Assembly (NCBI RefSeq): GCF_030284385.1
Contig: NZ_CP127221.1
Coordinates: forward strand, 1,178,001-1,242,000
From: Altererythrobacter rubellus
GTDB lineage: Bacteria; Pseudomonadota; Alphaproteobacteria; Sphingomonadales; Sphingomonadaceae
Length of the DNA stretch: 64,000 nt
Direction: 5' to 3'
Position numbers and translations under genes: made by a program. The notes beneath the pieces are model-generated. The model was given only the letters and a program-made list of their open reading frames with translations. It made no database searches and had not been told where the DNA came from. Within the stretch, counting starts at the first letter, position 1; every line of letters starts with the position of its first letter. Of this stretch, positions 55,729 through 64,000 are shown piece by piece.

Positions 55729-57681
55729 ATGTCACGCGCCAAAGCAGGATCTCCGCACGACCCGAGAGGGGCCGAACGCTTCAATGAGGAGCGCGCGGCC
55801 TATACGGTATCGAGTGCGCAGCCCGACCTTGAAGCCGGAGTGAAAGCGATCCGCGACACGGTGGACACGCTCAAGCCGGTGCCGGGCGTGTATCGTATGT
55901 GTGATGCGCGCGGAGACGTTCTTTACGTCGGCAAGGCACGCAGTCTGAAAGCTCGGGTGGCGAATTACACGCAAGTGCCGCAACTGACCAATCGGTTGCA
56001 GCGCATGGTCAGCCAATGCCGCAGCATGGAAATCGTCACCACCAATAGCGAGGCAGAAGCGCTGCTATTGGAAGCACAGCTGATCAAGCGCTATCGCCCG
56101 CCATTCAACGTGTTGTTGCGCGATGACAAAAGCTTTCCCTTTATCCTGCTGCGCGAAGGGCATGATTTCCCGCGCATCATGAAACATCGCGGTGCGCGCA
56201 AGGCGAAAGGCAATTACTATGGGCCGTTTGCCAGCGCGGGCAGCGTCAACACCACGATCAATGCGCTTCAGAAACTGTTTCTTCTCAGATCCTGCACCGA
56301 CAGTTTTTTTAGCCGCCGTGACCGGCCTTGCCTGCTTTACCAGATCAAACGGTGCAGTGCGCCGTGCGTGGGGCGGATCAACGAAACGGATTACGCCGAT
56401 CTGACGCGCCAAGCGAAGGATTTCCTGTCTGGCAAATCCTCTGCCGTGCAGGCTGATCTGGAACAACAGATGAAGAAGGCTGCGGAAGACCTGGATTTTG
56501 AAACCGCCGCAATTCTGCGTGACCGATTGCGTGCAGCGACCTTCATTCAGGGTAGCCAGGCTATCAATGCCCAGGGCGTAGGCGATGCAGACGTGTTCGC
56601 GCTAGCTACGAAGGGCGGACAGGTCGGCCTGCAGGCATTCTTTATTCGCGGCGGGCAGAATTGGGGCCATCGGGCCTTCTTCCCGACCCATACCAAGGAT
56701 GTGGCGGAAGATCAGGTTCTCTCCAACGTGATCCTGCAGTTTTATGAGGAAGTGCCCCCGCCGGCGACTGTGCTGGTCGATCGTCCGCTTCCTGAAACCG
56801 AGCTGGTAGAAGCCGCGCTGTCAGAACTGGCGGGCAGGAAGGTCAGCGTATCTGTTCCGCAGCGCGGCGAGCGGCGCAAGCTGATGCAACAGGCAAGCCG
56901 GAATGCTGAAGAAGCGCTTGACCGGCGGCTGGCCGAACGCGGCACAAAGGCCAGGACCTTGCGCGAAATGACGGAATTCCTCGAGCTGGAAAGCCCGCCG
57001 CAGCGGATCGAGATTTACGACAACAGTCATATCCAAGGCGCCAAGGCGGTTGGCGCGATGGTGGTTGCGGGACCGGATGGCTTCGTCAAAAACCAGTATC
57101 GCAAGTTCAATATCAAGGAAGCGCAGACCAACGATGATTTCGGCATGATGCGCGAAGTGATGCGGCGGCGGTTTGAACGCGCGATCAAGGACGATCCAGA
57201 TCGCGAGACTTCCGGTGAAGGGGCAGTCTGGCCTGACCTTGTCCTGATCGATGGCGGCAAAGGCCAGATGTCTTCGGTGCGTGATACGCTGGAAGAATTG
57301 GGTATCGAAGATGTGCCGCTGATCGCAATTGCCAAGGGGCCGCACCACGGGCGTGAGGGACGGGAGGTGTTCCACTTCCCCGACGGGCGCGAAAAAACCC
57401 TGCCAACCAATTCGCCGGTGTTGTTCCATCTGCAAAATCTGCGCGACGAAGTGCACCGCTATGTCATTGGCGCGCACCGTGCCAAACGCAGCCGCGCGAT
57501 CACTGCTTCGCCGCTTGATGAGATCCCGGGCATCGGGCCGGCTCGCAAGCGCGCACTGCTCTTGCATTTCGGGACGGCAAGCAAGGTTCGCGCGGCGGCA
57601 TTGGATGATTTACAGCGAGCGCCGGGCGTCTCTGATGCGGTAGCACGCAAGATCTACGATTTTTACCACGCAGGTGGGTGA
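55729..57681 (+). CDS. uvrC: Excinuclease ABC subunit C
   Basis: A 650-residue nucleotide excision repair nuclease. The GIY-YIG domain (PGVYRMCDARGDVLYVGKARSL, about residues 43-65) makes the 3' cut. A UVR motif (QMKKAAEDLDFETAAILRDRL) is near residues 245-265. The RNase H-like 5'-cutting domain begins IEIYDNSHIQG, and two HhH motifs lie at the end (LDEIPGIGPARKRALLLHFG). All are present. The start ATG 55729 is chosen; a longer frame opens at 55693. Confidence 0.95.
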   Translation: MSRAKAGSPHDPRGAERFNEERAAYTVSSAQPDLEAGVKAIRDTVDTLKPVPGVYRMCDARGDVLYVGKARSLKARVANYTQVPQLTNRLQRMVSQCRSMEIVTTNSEAEALLLEAQLIKRYRPPFNVLLRDDKSFPFILLREGHDFPRIMKHRGARKAKGNYYGPFASAGSVNTTINALQKLFLLRSCTDSFFSRRDRPCLLYQIKRCSAPCVGRINETDYADLTRQAKDFLSGKSSAVQADLEQQMKKAAEDLDFETAAILRDRLRAATFIQGSQAINAQGVGDADVFALATKGGQVGLQAFFIRGGQNWGHRAFFPTHTKDVAEDQVLSNVILQFYEEVPPPATVLVDRPLPETELVEAALSELAGRKVSVSVPQRGERRKLMQQASRNAEEALDRRLAERGTKARTLREMTEFLELESPPQRIEIYDNSHIQGAKAVGAMVVAGPDGFVKNQYRKFNIKEAQTNDDFGMMREVMRRRFERAIKDDPDRETSGEGAVWPDLVLIDGGKGQMSSVRDTLEELGIEDVPLIAIAKGPHHGREGREVFHFPDGREKTLPTNSPVLFHLQNLRDEVHRYVIGAHRAKRSRAITASPLDEIPGIGPARKRALLLHFGTASKVRAAALDDLQRAPGVSDAVARKIYDFYHAGG

Positions 57682-57925
57682 AGGGATGTGACTATAGGCA
57701 CCTCAACGAAAGCTGGGCTCTCATGCTTGAGGTTGCAATCATGACGGGTGGATGTCCGTCAAGCTGCCATTCATTGATGCACACACATGCTTAAACTGAG
57801 CTGGTCGAAGGCCAGGAGAGTATCCGTTAGATACTTTTTCATCCCCGCGTTCGCTTGAATGACGAAACTGGAATGTCTGAAAACGACCCAGTTGCTGCCA
57901 TTAGAAAAAATCGAGATAAGCCCCT

Positions 57926-58636
57926 ATGGACACCTTTGGGGGCATCGAACGGCTGACCGAGAGGCAAAAGGAGATCCTCCGTCTCTTGTCGTCTGGTCAT
58001 GACGCAAAATCAGCGGCGGTAGAGCTCGGTATCTCAGTCCACACCGTGAACGACCACCTCAGCGAAGCGCGAAAGCACCTAGGCGCTTCGAACAGTCGAG
58101 CCGCAGCCAGACTGTTTGCTGACTTCGAAGGTGCCCTCCCAAAAAATGAGGGGCCCCACAGATTGGGGATGTCCAATCCGAATGATGACAGAGCAACCTT
58201 CGCTTTATCCGATGCGTGGAAGCGCTGGACGTTGGCAGGAGGTTTGATCGTGATCCTTTTCTCTGTGGCACTGATTGGTTTTTTGTTTGGCAAGGGAGGT
58301 GAATCATCCGAAGCGGCAATGGCCGCTCCAAATGTGGTTTCAACCAGCCCTGCGGATGGAAGCACGATTTCACCTGGACCTTTCGATCTCACCGTGAGGT
58401 TCGACAGGCCCTTGCTGGAGGGCAGCTACTCGTTCGTGCAAATCTCTCCGGAAACCTTCCCGGATTGCCGACCGGGGGACAAGATGTCGCCGGATAGAAG
58501 GAGCTACACAATGCGTTGCACCGCGGCAGCCGGGCGCGATTATGAAGTTTGGTTCAATCGCCCACCCTACATGAATTTCAGATCTACAAATGGGGTCTCT
58601 GCACAGCCTCACCGAATTCGGTTCAAGGCAAGGTGA
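57926..58636 (+). CDS. Membrane-tethered LuxR-type regulator with a periplasmic Ig-like domain
   Basis: A 236-residue protein with three parts. Residues 9-65 form a LuxR/GerE helix-turn-helix (LTERQKEILRLLSSGHDAKSAA then VHTVNDHLSEARKHLG). Residues about 102-122 are a single membrane helix. The C-terminal part has SPADGSTISPGPFDLTVRFDRPL, an Ig-like (Big_5/SbsA) pattern, with two cysteines (181, 198) that could bridge outside. There is no receiver or sensor domain. This layout suggests a one-component regulator that reads the periplasm while its DNA-binding part stays at the membrane. There is no obvious target next to it. Confidence 0.8.
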   Translation: MDTFGGIERLTERQKEILRLLSSGHDAKSAAVELGISVHTVNDHLSEARKHLGASNSRAAARLFADFEGALPKNEGPHRLGMSNPNDDRATFALSDAWKRWTLAGGLIVILFSVALIGFLFGKGGESSEAAMAAPNVVSTSPADGSTISPGPFDLTVRFDRPLLEGSYSFVQISPETFPDCRPGDKMSPDRRSYTMRCTAAAGRDYEVWFNRPPYMNFRSTNGVSAQPHRIRFKAR

Positions 58637-58697
58637 TGCGCGGCGATTGGACATTTCGCGTGAGTCTTAAATCCACCCCATTTGCGGACGTTCGGCG

Positions 58698-59036
58698 TCA
58701 GATGGAAATCAAGCCTGTCACGACAATCGCGGCAGCTACCGCCAGAATTATGCCAAGTGTCAGCCAACGCTTGCTGCGCGATGGAATGTGAGAAGATCTC
58801 ACGATTCCAATATTGAGAAGTGCGCCAATCAACCCGCCTAGCACTCCCGCTAAGCCAGCGTAAAAGTTGGAACGGTACCATGTTTCGGTAGACTCCAAAG
58901 TCGCTGTTGTTCTCACTCCATAAAACGAATTTGGACCGATCATCTCCAACGTGAGTGGTAAGCAAACCACAGCCAGCAAGAGAGGAACCCATACAGCATA
59001 TGAAATGCTACCTGCTCCGTTCTGTCGCTTCATCAC
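58698..59036 (-). CDS. SdpI-like small membrane protein
   Basis: About 112 residues with three hydrophobic segments. The sequence FYGVRTTATLESTETWYRSNFYAG resembles the G-x-R-T-x-x-T-L-x-S-x-x-x-W-x-x-x-N signature of the SdpI/YhfC-like family. SdpI protects Bacillus from its own killing factor, but most homologues are of unknown role. It converges on the LuxR-type regulator with a 61-base gap. The start could be the first or second of two adjacent ATG codons. Confidence 0.62.
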   Translation of the reverse strand: MMKRQNGAGSISYAVWVPLLLAVVCLPLTLEMIGPNSFYGVRTTATLESTETWYRSNFYAGLAGVLGGLIGALLNIGIVRSSHIPSRSKRWLTLGIILAVAAAIVVTGLISI

Positions 59037-59085
59037 TTCCTCCCAGCTGGTTTGGGCCTAATTATAGCGGCTAATGGATCGCTGC

Positions 59086-59117
59086 AATGTCCGCTAACCA
59101 CCCCAATAGCGGACATT
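59086..59117. repeat. Interspersed palindromic repeat, intact copy
   Basis: AATGTCCGCTA and TAGCGGACATT form a perfect 11-bp inverted repeat (12 with the flanking C-G) around ACCACCCCAA. It lies just after the stop of the carotenoid oxygenase gene (minus strand), where the hairpin could also end transcription. A decayed relative lies at 9099. Confidence 0.6.
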
Positions 59118-59123
59118 GAAGAG

Positions 59124-60647
59124 TTACCCTAGCATCGCCCGCTCCACCCAGGTCGAATGAACGCCGCTGCTGATCTTGTGCGGCAAAGCCAGTCGACAGA
59201 TGGGGCCCTTGCTCACGTCGCGTGCATCCAGGATTGCGAATTCGGACGTGCCGCTATTCTCGTCGATCAGGAAGGTGACCAGATAGGCGTCATCTTCGCG
59301 TCCTGCCGGTTCAGCCTTCGGCTGTGCTTCGCAACCGCTACTTGAGGGCGATCGCGCCCCTTTCCGCGGCACAATCGGGCTCTCGCTCGCATAGACACCT
59401 TCGGGAAGCTCAAGCACTTGCTCCTCACCAGTCTCGGTATCGTGCTTCACAAATCCGTTGAACAGGAACCAGCCTGGCTTGCTGGTCGTGTGCCAGACAT
59501 AGCGTGATTTCTTCATCGAATACGCCGGATTGATCATGCCAAATTCAACGATGCGGTCGGACAAGCGCTCTTCCGATGTCTCGCCGGTGCTCAAATTGAA
59601 ACGCCAGCGATGCATGCGCGGCTGGAAGCTGTGCTCGTCCACATACGCCATCATATGCGCGTAACGCCCGAATTCTTCGAGAGGATCGGGCATCGGTTTG
59701 TCCTGGAAATAGCCTTCCAGCACAACCTCATCCTCGCCGTTCTCATTCTTGGCCTCATAGGCGTTGGTCCAATGGAGCACATAGGTCGGTGAGGCTTCGA
59801 ACCAGCGGATATCTTCCGGCTGGCCGTGGCGCGGTATCAGTGCGAACCGTGTCGGCACGCCGTCGTGCATGCGCGCGGCGTGAATGTCCTTCTTCAGCGC
59901 TTCCTGGTCCCAGAACAGCGGCATGTCGTTCAGGATCGACCAATTCTTCGTGATCGCCATGTCATGCGGCAGGCGAGGGCCGGGCAAGGGGATCGGGACA
60001 TAATGCACCAGCTTGCCCGAGCGATCGACAACGCCATAGTGCATGTATGGCGCATGGACCGAATAGTTGAAGAACATCATCTCGCCGGTCTCTTCATCCA
60101 CCTTGGGATGTGCAGAGACGCCATCGAGCGGCCCCCATGGTGCCTTGCCGAGGTTTTCCAGCGAAACCGGGTCCACCATCCATGCTTCACCGCATTGGTA
60201 GAACGTGGCGTAAGCTACACCCGCATGCACAATGATATCAGTACTGCCAGTGTCCTTCAGCCCGCCATGCGCGCCGAAACCGGGCCGTTTCGATGTGCCT
60301 TTTGGGTCCATCAAGCCACCCCAGAGCGATTGGCCGGCAATCTGTTCTGCCTCGAAGCAATGCGTGCGGATAAAGCGGTTGCGATAGCTGACCTTGCCGC
60401 CCCGAATGTCGACCTGATGGATCATCGCATCACCATCGAAGGGGTGATGGCGGCCAAGTGGCTGGTGGATGGGGTTTTCCGTGTTGCGGAGGTAGATCCC
60501 GTCGATGTCGGCGGGCACTTCACCTTCGATCACTTCGAGTTCGTCGACTGACACTTCTTCATGCACGGGTGTCCACGGACCAGATAAATAGGGGTGGTTG
60601 CTGGGCTCGAGCGAGTATTGCAACGGTGCTTCGCGGGTAATTTGCAT
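59124..60647 (-). CDS. Carotenoid oxygenase (RPE65/CCD family)
   Basis: A 507-residue non-haem iron enzyme that cuts carotenoids or stilbenes by adding O2 at a double bond. Histidines expected to bind iron are in VSAHPK, LPHDMA, and GVHSTWVERAM at the end. YLRNTENPI and HPFDGDAMIHQVDI are family elements. Start 60647 has GAGAGGAA six bases upstream. A short insertion of about 20 residues near residue 430 (SSSGCEAQPKAEPAG) is encoded by a palindromic DNA element. Its host's pigments make carotenoids a likely substrate. Confidence 0.88.
   Translation of the reverse strand: MQITREAPLQYSLEPSNHPYLSGPWTPVHEEVSVDELEVIEGEVPADIDGIYLRNTENPIHQPLGRHHPFDGDAMIHQVDIRGGKVSYRNRFIRTHCFEAEQIAGQSLWGGLMDPKGTSKRPGFGAHGGLKDTGSTDIIVHAGVAYATFYQCGEAWMVDPVSLENLGKAPWGPLDGVSAHPKVDEETGEMMFFNYSVHAPYMHYGVVDRSGKLVHYVPIPLPGPRLPHDMAITKNWSILNDMPLFWDQEALKKDIHAARMHDGVPTRFALIPRHGQPEDIRWFEASPTYVLHWTNAYEAKNENGEDEVVLEGYFQDKPMPDPLEEFGRYAHMMAYVDEHSFQPRMHRWRFNLSTGETSEERLSDRIVEFGMINPAYSMKKSRYVWHTTSKPGWFLFNGFVKHDTETGEEQVLELPEGVYASESPIVPRKGARSPSSSGCEAQPKAEPAGREDDAYLVTFLIDENSGTSEFAILDARDVSKGPICRLALPHKISSGVHSTWVERAMLG
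59307..59337. repeat. Palindromic element inside the carotenoid oxygenase gene
   Basis: CGGTT-CAGCC-TTC-GGCTG-N8-AACCG: two nested inverted repeats (5 and 5 bp) in one stretch of 31 bases. It lies in frame in the coding sequence and encodes an insertion not expected in the family. Confidence 0.5.
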
Positions 60648-60794
60648 GACGTTCCTCTCGGCGCGGAGAGTAGCGCGTCCCGGCCGCTACGCAAGTTTCC
60701 TACTTCACACGAGGTGACTACACGGATGCCATTCTTTGAAATCGTAGTGATCGGGGATTTCTTGCCGGAAACAGGCTGATGGATTTTCGCGCTC

Positions 60795-60818
60795 TGGACA
60801 GTGTTCCAAGTGTTCCAT
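60795..60818. repeat. Dispersed 24-base motif, copy B
   Basis: TGGACAGTGTTCCA followed by AGTGTTCCAT, 22/24 identical to copy A at 20950. It lies in the 205-base gap (60648-60852) between the divergent-end carotenoid oxygenase gene start and the thioesterase gene stop. No gene was found in the gap. Confidence 0.45.
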
Positions 60819-60852
60819 GCTGCAGGGTTTCGGGCGGACCGCAGGCGAATGA

Positions 60853-61761
60853 TCAGCTCTTGTTCCTCCGACGGATCATGCCTTCCTGAGCTACGCTGGC
60901 GATCAGTTTGCCGTCGCGGTTGAAGATACGTCCGCGATTGAAGCCGCGCCCGGCGCCGCTCCAGGGTGCATCGGTGGCGTACAGCAGCCATTCGTCCGCG
61001 CGGGCTGGACGGTGGAACCAGATGGCGTGATCCAGGCTCGCCCCGGTCAACTCGCCGCGCATCCATGACAGGCCATGCGGCAATGCGCTGGTGCCAAGTA
61101 ATGTAAAGTCACTGGCATAGGCGATCACCGCGCGGTGCAGCGCGGGATCATCGGGCAGAGGCGCAGCTGCGCGGAACCAGCTATGCGCGCTGGGCTGGCG
61201 GGGTTCTGAATTCATCCAGTGCAGCTTGTCGGTCGTGCGCATATCGATGGGGCGCGGGCGGAGCATGACATCGCGCGCTGTGCCTTCGATCCCGGCCTGG
61301 TCCGCATATTCGCGGCGGAGCTCCATATCGGGGCGCAAATCCTCGGGCTGCGGGACATCGGGCATCTGATAGTCGTCATGCTCAAGCCCCGGCTCGGGCT
61401 TCTGGAAGCTGGCCACCAGATTAAGGATTGGGCGGTTGCTGCCATCCTCTTCCAATTGGCTGGCGACGACGCGGCGGTTGGAGAAGCTGCGCCCGTCGAA
61501 ATCGGCCGCGACATCCAACGTGGTTTCCGGGCCTTCTTTGCCCCCGCGCAGAAAGTACGCGTGCATGGAATGCGCTTCCTTGCCATCGCCGACCGTTGCT
61601 TGCGCGGCCTGGAGCGCTTGTGCGATCACTTGTCCGCCAAACATCCGGCCGACGCCATTCTTCTGCGCTTTGCCAGTGAATTGCATTGCGCCAGCGGGCT
61701 CCACTGTGAGCAACTTTACAAGGCCGGCGACCATGCGTTCGGGGGAGGCTGTGTCGGTCAT
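60853..61761 (-). CDS. tesB: Acyl-CoA thioesterase II (TesB type)
   Basis: A 302-residue double-hotdog thioesterase that hydrolyses acyl-CoA to free acid and CoA. The family features are RMFGGQVIAQALQAA (about residues 39-53), HSMHAYFLRGG, and the C-terminal SLDHAIWFHRP with MIRRR at the end. Start 61761 (MTDTASPERM) is used; a longer frame to 61866 would include the hppA terminator. No neighbour shows the pathway. Confidence 0.88.
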   Translation of the reverse strand: MTDTASPERMVAGLVKLLTVEPAGAMQFTGKAQKNGVGRMFGGQVIAQALQAAQATVGDGKEAHSMHAYFLRGGKEGPETTLDVAADFDGRSFSNRRVVASQLEEDGSNRPILNLVASFQKPEPGLEHDDYQMPDVPQPEDLRPDMELRREYADQAGIEGTARDVMLRPRPIDMRTTDKLHWMNSEPRQPSAHSWFRAAAPLPDDPALHRAVIAYASDFTLLGTSALPHGLSWMRGELTGASLDHAIWFHRPARADEWLLYATDAPWSGAGRGFNRGRIFNRDGKLIASVAQEGMIRRRNKS

Positions 61762-61821
61762 GGAGGAAGCATTGCTTCGCGCTGACGCGAACGTCAACGC
61801 GCCAAATTCCTCAGACCAAAG

Positions 61822-61852
61822 AAAAACCCCGCCCGGATCGCTCCGAGCGGGG
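61822..61852 (-). terminator. Intrinsic terminator of hppA
   Basis: On the minus strand a hairpin with a GC-rich 6-bp stem (61827-61832 with 61847-61852), one mismatch and four further inner pairs closes a 4-base loop and is followed by a run of five U. It begins 28 bases after the hppA stop. Confidence 0.85.
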
Positions 61853-61880
61853 TCCCAGTCCCTCAAGGGGAACTCTTGTC

Positions 61881-63998
61881 TTAGTGAGCACCAGCCAGCG
61901 CAGCAAGCAGAAGCAATGCGACGATGTTGGTGATCTTGATCATCGGGTTCACGGCCGGGCCTGCGGTATCCTTGTACGGGTCACCCACAGTGTCACCAGT
62001 TACAGCAGCCTTGTGAGCTTCAGAGCCCTTGCCGCCGTGGTTACCGTCTTCGATGTACTTCTTGGCGTTATCCCAGGCGCCACCACCAGCTGTCATCGAC
62101 AGGGCAACGAATAGACCGCCTACGATCACGCCGAGGAGCAGAGCGCCTACGGCCGCGAACGCTTCGTTCTGGCCCGCCAGGAAGTAGATCACGTAGTAGG
62201 TCGCGATCGGCGCAAGCACCGGAAGCAGCGACGGGATGATCATTTCCTTGATTGCGGCCTTGGTCACCAGGTCAACGGTACGGGCATAGTCTGGACGGCT
62301 GGTGCCCTCCATGATGCCCGGGTCGTTCGCGAACTGGTCACGCACGTCTACAACCACGTCACCCGCAGCGCGGCCAACAGCGGTCATGCCCATCGCACCG
62401 AACAGGTACGGCAGCAATGCGCCGAGCAGCAAACCGACGATCACGTAAGGATTCTCGAGGCTGAAGTTGACTTCAGCGTTCGGGAAATACTCGCGAAGGT
62501 CAGCGGTGTATGCAGCGAACAGCACGAGCGCTGCGAGACCGGCGGAGCCGATTGCATAGCCCTTGGTCACAGCCTTGGTGGTGTTGCCAACCGCGTCGAG
62601 TAGGTCGGTCTTTTCGCGGACGCTTTCGTCCAGACCGGCCATTTCAGCGATACCGCCAGCATTGTCTGTAACCGGGCCGTAAGCATCAAGCGCGACAACC
62701 ATGCCAGCAAGTGCGAGCATTGCCGTAGCACCGAATGCGAGGCCGAGAAGACCAGCAAGCTGGTACGCGCCGATGATCGCAGCGATGATCACGATGGTAG
62801 GCAGAGCGGTTGATTCAAGGCTGATTGCCAGACCCTGGATCACGTTGGTGCCGTGGCCCGTTTCCGAAGCCTTGGCGATCGAGCGTACCGGACGGTAGTT
62901 GGTGCCGGTGTAGTACTCTGTGATCCAGATGATGACGCCGGTCAGAACCAGACCGATCAGCGAGCAATAGAACAGGTCACGGCCGGTAAATTCGACCATA
63001 CCCAGGCCCGGATTGAGCACTGTGTTCATGTCCATGCCTACGGTGCCCAGTGCGTATGATGTCGCATACCAGATCAGCGGGATCGCTAGAACGGCGGTAA
63101 CGATGAAGCCCTTGTACATCGCGCCCATGACGTTGGTGCCATTGCCGAGACGGACAAAGTAAGTGCCGATGATTGATGTCACGATACACGCGCCGCCAAT
63201 CAGCAGCGGAAGAGCCATCAATGGCAGCAACAGATCGCCAATACCGGTCAGAAGCAGCGCCATCAGAACCATGGTTGCGCCAACGGTCACAACATAGGTT
63301 TCGAACAGGTCGGCAGCCATGCCGGCACAGTCGCCAACATTGTCGCCCACGTTATCAGCGATGGTCGCCGGATTGCGGGGGTCGTCTTCAGGAATGCCTG
63401 CTTCGACTTTGCCGACCAGGTCAGCGCCAACGTCTGCAGCCTTGGTGAAGATACCGCCGCCGAGACGTGCGAAGATCGAGATCAGCGATGCACCGAATGC
63501 CAGCCCAACCAGACCGTCAATGACCGCACGGCTGTTCTCTTCGAGCTGCATCGGACCGATCAGAACGTAGAAGAACACAGCGATAGCCAGAAGAGCCAAG
63601 CCTGCCACCAGCATGCCGGTGATCGCGCCAGCGCGGAATGCGATGGTGAGGCCTTGCTGCAAACCAGCGCTTGCTGCCTGTGCTGTGCGTACGTTGGAGC
63701 GAACCGAGATGTTCATCCCGATATAGCCCGCAACGCCTGACAGGACTGCCCCGATAACGAAACCTACAGCCGGGATCGCGCCGAGGAACACCCCGACCAA
63801 GATCGCGACAACCAGACCGACGCCGCCGATGGTAGTGTATTGGCGATTGAGATATGCCTGCGCGCCTTCTTGAATGGCACCGGCGATTTCTTGCATTTTT
63901 GCGTTCCCGGGATCTGCCCCGAGAACCTGGCGGCTGGTGAAAATGCCATACACGATGGCAAGCAGTCCCAGCCCGATTGAAATAAGAATTAGGTCCAC
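61881..63998 (-). CDS. hppA: K+-independent proton-translocating pyrophosphatase
   Basis: A 705-residue membrane pyrophosphatase with about 16 helices that pumps H+ using PPi. The PPi-site motifs are [20 protein letters not shown] (about residue 180) and [19 protein letters not shown] (about 215-233). The K+-dependence residue is Lys in [10 protein letters not shown], typical of K+-independent H+-PPases (K+-dependent enzymes have Ala). The GTG at 63998 lies at the window end, so the true start could be further upstream. A terminator follows. Confidence 0.93.
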   Translation of the reverse strand: MDLILISIGLGLLAIVYGIFTSRQVLGADPGNAKMQEIAGAIQEGAQAYLNRQYTTIGGVGLVVAILVGVFLGAIPAVGFVIGAVLSGVAGYIGMNISVRSNVRTAQAASAGLQQGLTIAFRAGAITGMLVAGLALLAIAVFFYVLIGPMQLEENSRAVIDGLVGLAFGASLISIFARLGGGIFTKAADVGADLVGKVEAGIPEDDPRNPATIADNVGDNVGDCAGMAADLFETYVVTVGATMVLMALLLTGIGDLLLPLMALPLLIGGACIVTSIIGTYFVRLGNGTNVMGAMYKGFIVTAVLAIPLIWYATSYALGTVGMDMNTVLNPGLGMVEFTGRDLFYCSLIGLVLTGVIIWITEYYTGTNYRPVRSIAKASETGHGTNVIQGLAISLESTALPTIVIIAAIIGAYQLAGLLGLAFGATAMLALAGMVVALDAYGPVTDNAGGIAEMAGLDESVREKTDLLDAVGNTTKAVTKGYAIGSAGLAALVLFAAYTADLREYFPNAEVNFSLENPYVIVGLLLGALLPYLFGAMGMTAVGRAAGDVVVDVRDQFANDPGIMEGTSRPDYARTVDLVTKAAIKEMIIPSLLPVLAPIATYYVIYFLAGQNEAFAAVGALLLGVIVGGLFVALSMTAGGGAWDNAKKYIEDGNHGGKGSEAHKAAVTGDTVGDPYKDTAGPAVNPMIKITNIVALLLLAALAGAH

Positions 63999-64000
63999 GA

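Noticed and set aside
57780..57815. CTGAGCTGGTCGAAGGCC, like the common REP-type CTGAGCTTGTCGAAGG repeat.
   Set aside because: Only a single partial copy without the partner inverted arm is present in the window.

Overview
The window looks like chromosome of an alphaproteobacterium of the order Sphingomonadales, most likely Erythrobacteraceae (Erythrobacter/Altererythrobacter-like). This is inferred from gene content and order: chvI divergent from pckA, a CcrM-type GANTC methyltransferase, split pntAA/pntAB/pntB behind a tiny aa3-oxidase subunit IV gene, CpaF, a purS/purQ pair, a Sphingomonad-style TonB-dependent receptor, carotenoid oxygenase and ABA4-like genes, and moderately high GC. Almost everything is ordinary core chromosome. 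I see no phage, plasmid, CRISPR array, rRNA operon or intact insertion sequence.

Layout. 1-6.6 kb: end of a ChvG/ChvI two-component system, pckA with a clean terminator, a DUF885 lipoprotein, TonB with a Zur-like palindrome upstream, and an alpha/beta hydrolase. 6.6-11.5 kb: two tandem cysteine desulfurases and a ferredoxin, translationally coupled, then parC. 11.5-16.5 kb (mostly minus): a secreted repeat protein, a tightly overlapped cca/NUDIX/DUF1285 operon, a GNAT enzyme and a PQQ-type sugar dehydrogenase lipoprotein. 16.5-23.3 kb: rnhB, a Ca/Na antiporter, ccrM, a P1 peptidase, folP and a PhoD-like phosphatase. 23.3-25.6 kb: an SDR pseudogene and an NtrC-type regulator with a degenerate sigma54 loop. 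25.8-28.8 kb: respiratory small subunit plus transhydrogenase. 28.8-42 kb: small membrane proteins, hydrolase, dgt, an ABA4-like gene, acyl-CoA ligase, two DMT transporters, cpaF and glmS. 42-42.8 kb: a collapsed GGDEF/EAL gene. 42.8-50 kb (minus): purQ, purS, an M16 peptidase, purC, tRNA-Phe, yacG, an RNase E/G-like protein, maf and infA. 50-64 kb: a large receptor, a candidate 6S-like RNA, a BaiN/YhiN flavoprotein, an amino-acid permease, uvrC, a membrane-anchored LuxR-type regulator, an SdpI-like protein, a carotenoid oxygenase, tesB and hppA.

How it fits together. Several parts concern energy and redox (pckA, transhydrogenase, cytochrome oxidase subunit, H+-pyrophosphatase), Fe-S supply (desulfurases and ferredoxin), cell-cycle methylation (ccrM), nucleotide synthesis and clean-up (pur genes, dgt, maf, NUDIX), and carotenoid chemistry. 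The most informative non-coding signal is upstream of ccrM: six GANTC sites and a near-consensus CtrA box in about 200 bp, which suggests methylation feedback and CtrA control of the methyltransferase. The best candidates for something under-described are the membrane-tethered LuxR regulator, the structured RNA at about 53.1 kb, the receptor with a cysteine-bearing insertion, and palindromic elements, one of them read in frame inside a coding sequence. No striking new multi-gene system was found.
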